Shown here piece after piece: positions 33,591-34,214 of a stretch of DNA of 34,214 bases. The notes under the pieces were generated by a model that ran no database searches, was not told the origin of the DNA, and saw only the letters and a program-made list of their open reading frames with translations. Made by a program: the position numbers and the translations under genes. This stretch comes from an uncultured Planctomycetaceae bacterium (GTDB taxonomy: Bacteria > Planctomycetota > Planctomycetia > Planctomycetales > Planctomycetaceae): positions 1-34,214 of the forward strand of contig CALFOL010000576.1 in NCBI GenBank assembly GCA_937919915.1. Reading direction: 5' to 3'. The first letter of the stretch is position 1; every line of letters begins with the position of its first letter.

Positions 33591-33866
33591 TTAGAATTCA
33601 CCGATGGCCTGACCATCCTGAATATAATTCAGAAGACAGAACAGGCGATAGTCGACGGTATCGCTGAGGAATCGGACGGAGCCGTCGCCGAGCAGGAATT
33701 GTCCGCCGCCGGTGTGACCGCTGTTGAAGACCCACGCGTAGCTGCGTTTTGAAGCATCCCACGCGGCATTGAGTCCCCATCGCGTGTCAGTGAAGTGGAT
33801 CGAGTCAACAGACGTCGAACTATCGCTTACCACTCGGCCATGGCAGCAAGTATGGCTGCCGGTCAT
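33591..33866 (-). pseudogene. DUF1559 (SBP_bac_10) protein, 3' part after in-frame stop
   Basis: 91 codons from an ATG at 33866, in the same frame as the upstream part. It has the DUF1559 ending: GSHTCCHGRVVSDSSTSVDS, FTDTRWG, GGGQFLLGDGSVRFLSDTVDY and a short C-terminus. The H-x-G-DGSVRF-type end is a planctomycete hallmark. An in-frame TGA (33873-33875) separates it from the 5' part. Confidence 0.75.
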
Positions 33867-33872
33867 GCCCCA

Positions 33873-34214
33873 TCATGGCCCAAAGTGTGGACTGACTTTG
33901 CGTTGCTCACCACCGTGAGACTCACCGATGGCGATTGAGTTCGACGACCCGTCTCGCATGTCTCGCATCCGTGCTGAGGAATTGTTACCGAACATACCGC
34001 GACGAATGTCGTAGGCGGTTTCGTTCCATGTCACGTCCCAATCAGTGAAGCGCCCTGTTGAAAACAGATAGCTCGTCCTGCGCCCGGCTCGTCGCGAATA
34101 CACGTGTGTTGTCCCCGGTGCAAAAGCAGAAATTTCGCCCGCAGCAGTATCGGTTGGGCATTCCAACACCGGGACAAAGTGGCTGGTGATTTGTGAATTA
34201 AGAGTGTCGTCGCC
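33873..34214 (-). pseudogene. DUF1559 (SBP_bac_10) protein, middle part, runs off window
   Basis: Open from the right edge (the N-terminal pilin-like helix lies outside) to a TGA at 33873-33875. It includes TSHFVPVLECPTDTAAG, a CPSD-like motif of the family, TDWDVTWNETAYDIRRGMFG and MRDMRDGSSNSIAIGESHGG, a match to the DUF1559 DGTSNTI-like segment. The frame continues as WGMTGSHTCCHGRV directly after the stop, so a single TGG to TGA change would explain the break. TGA ends several other genes here, so recoding is unlikely. Confidence 0.75.

Noticed and set aside
33873-33875. TGA read as tryptophan or selenocysteine
   Set aside because: TGA ends other genes here (the kinase, DUF2760, the Fe-S subunit), and no SECIS-like hairpin or selenoprotein motif is visible; a mutation or sequencing error is simpler.

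Overview
The window comes from a bacterium that is almost certainly a planctomycete. The right end carries a DUF1559 (pilin-like, SBP_bac_10) gene next to a TPR/FG-GAP/ASPIC protein. Other planctomycete traits are two GroEL paralogues around one groES, several large secreted VWA or glycine-rich proteins, and intergenic spacers full of short palindromic repeats. GC looks like the mid-50s by eye. No tRNA, rRNA, CRISPR array, phage or complete insertion sequence was seen. The genus cannot be fixed from the sequence alone.

Layout. 1-3370 (minus): a two-component pair (response regulator cut by the window edge, plus a membrane histidine kinase) and a secreted VWA protein. 3371-3893: a gene-free, structure-rich spacer with 11-bp-phased repeats and a strong plus-strand terminator. 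3894-4850 (plus): a XerD-type tyrosine recombinase. 4956-8272 (minus): a dicarboxylate/glutamate-type symporter with an unusual N-terminal insertion, and a secreted HExxH metallopeptidase. 8914-12761 (plus): a 900-aa VWA/coiled-coil/Gly-rich exported protein, then a helical-repeat protein with a C-terminal beta domain.

13046-24700 (plus) is a protein-folding island: groEL1, groES, groEL2, terminator, dnaJ, grpE, an FmdB zinc-ribbon gene, then DUF2760 and two tandem divergent Hsp70 genes. It holds GroEL/ES, the DnaJ/GrpE co-chaperones and two non-canonical Hsp70s, but no canonical dnaK. After it (24948-26478) lies a zinc-dependent phospholipase C-like gene fused to a DUF4332/HhH region. This gene is split by an expansion of 16-bp tandem repeats. 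Removing one or four repeat units restores a single reading frame, so the locus is either phase-variable or decaying.

26793-31656 (minus): a small ABM-domain gene and a three-gene molybdoenzyme operon (Tat-exported four-cluster Fe-S subunit, molybdopterin catalytic subunit, TorD-type chaperone) with no membrane anchor gene in view. 31881-34214 (minus): the TPR/ASPIC gene, split by an apparent AT-dinucleotide duplication, and the DUF1559 gene, interrupted by an in-frame TGA. Three interrupted genes in 10 kb point either to real decay or switching, or to assembly error; reads would decide.

The other notable layer is intergenic: a 105-bp repeat present twice, ungapped, with a compensated palindrome; two elements bounded by perfect terminal inverted repeats; and perfect inverted repeats upstream of groEL1, groEL2 and dnaJ.
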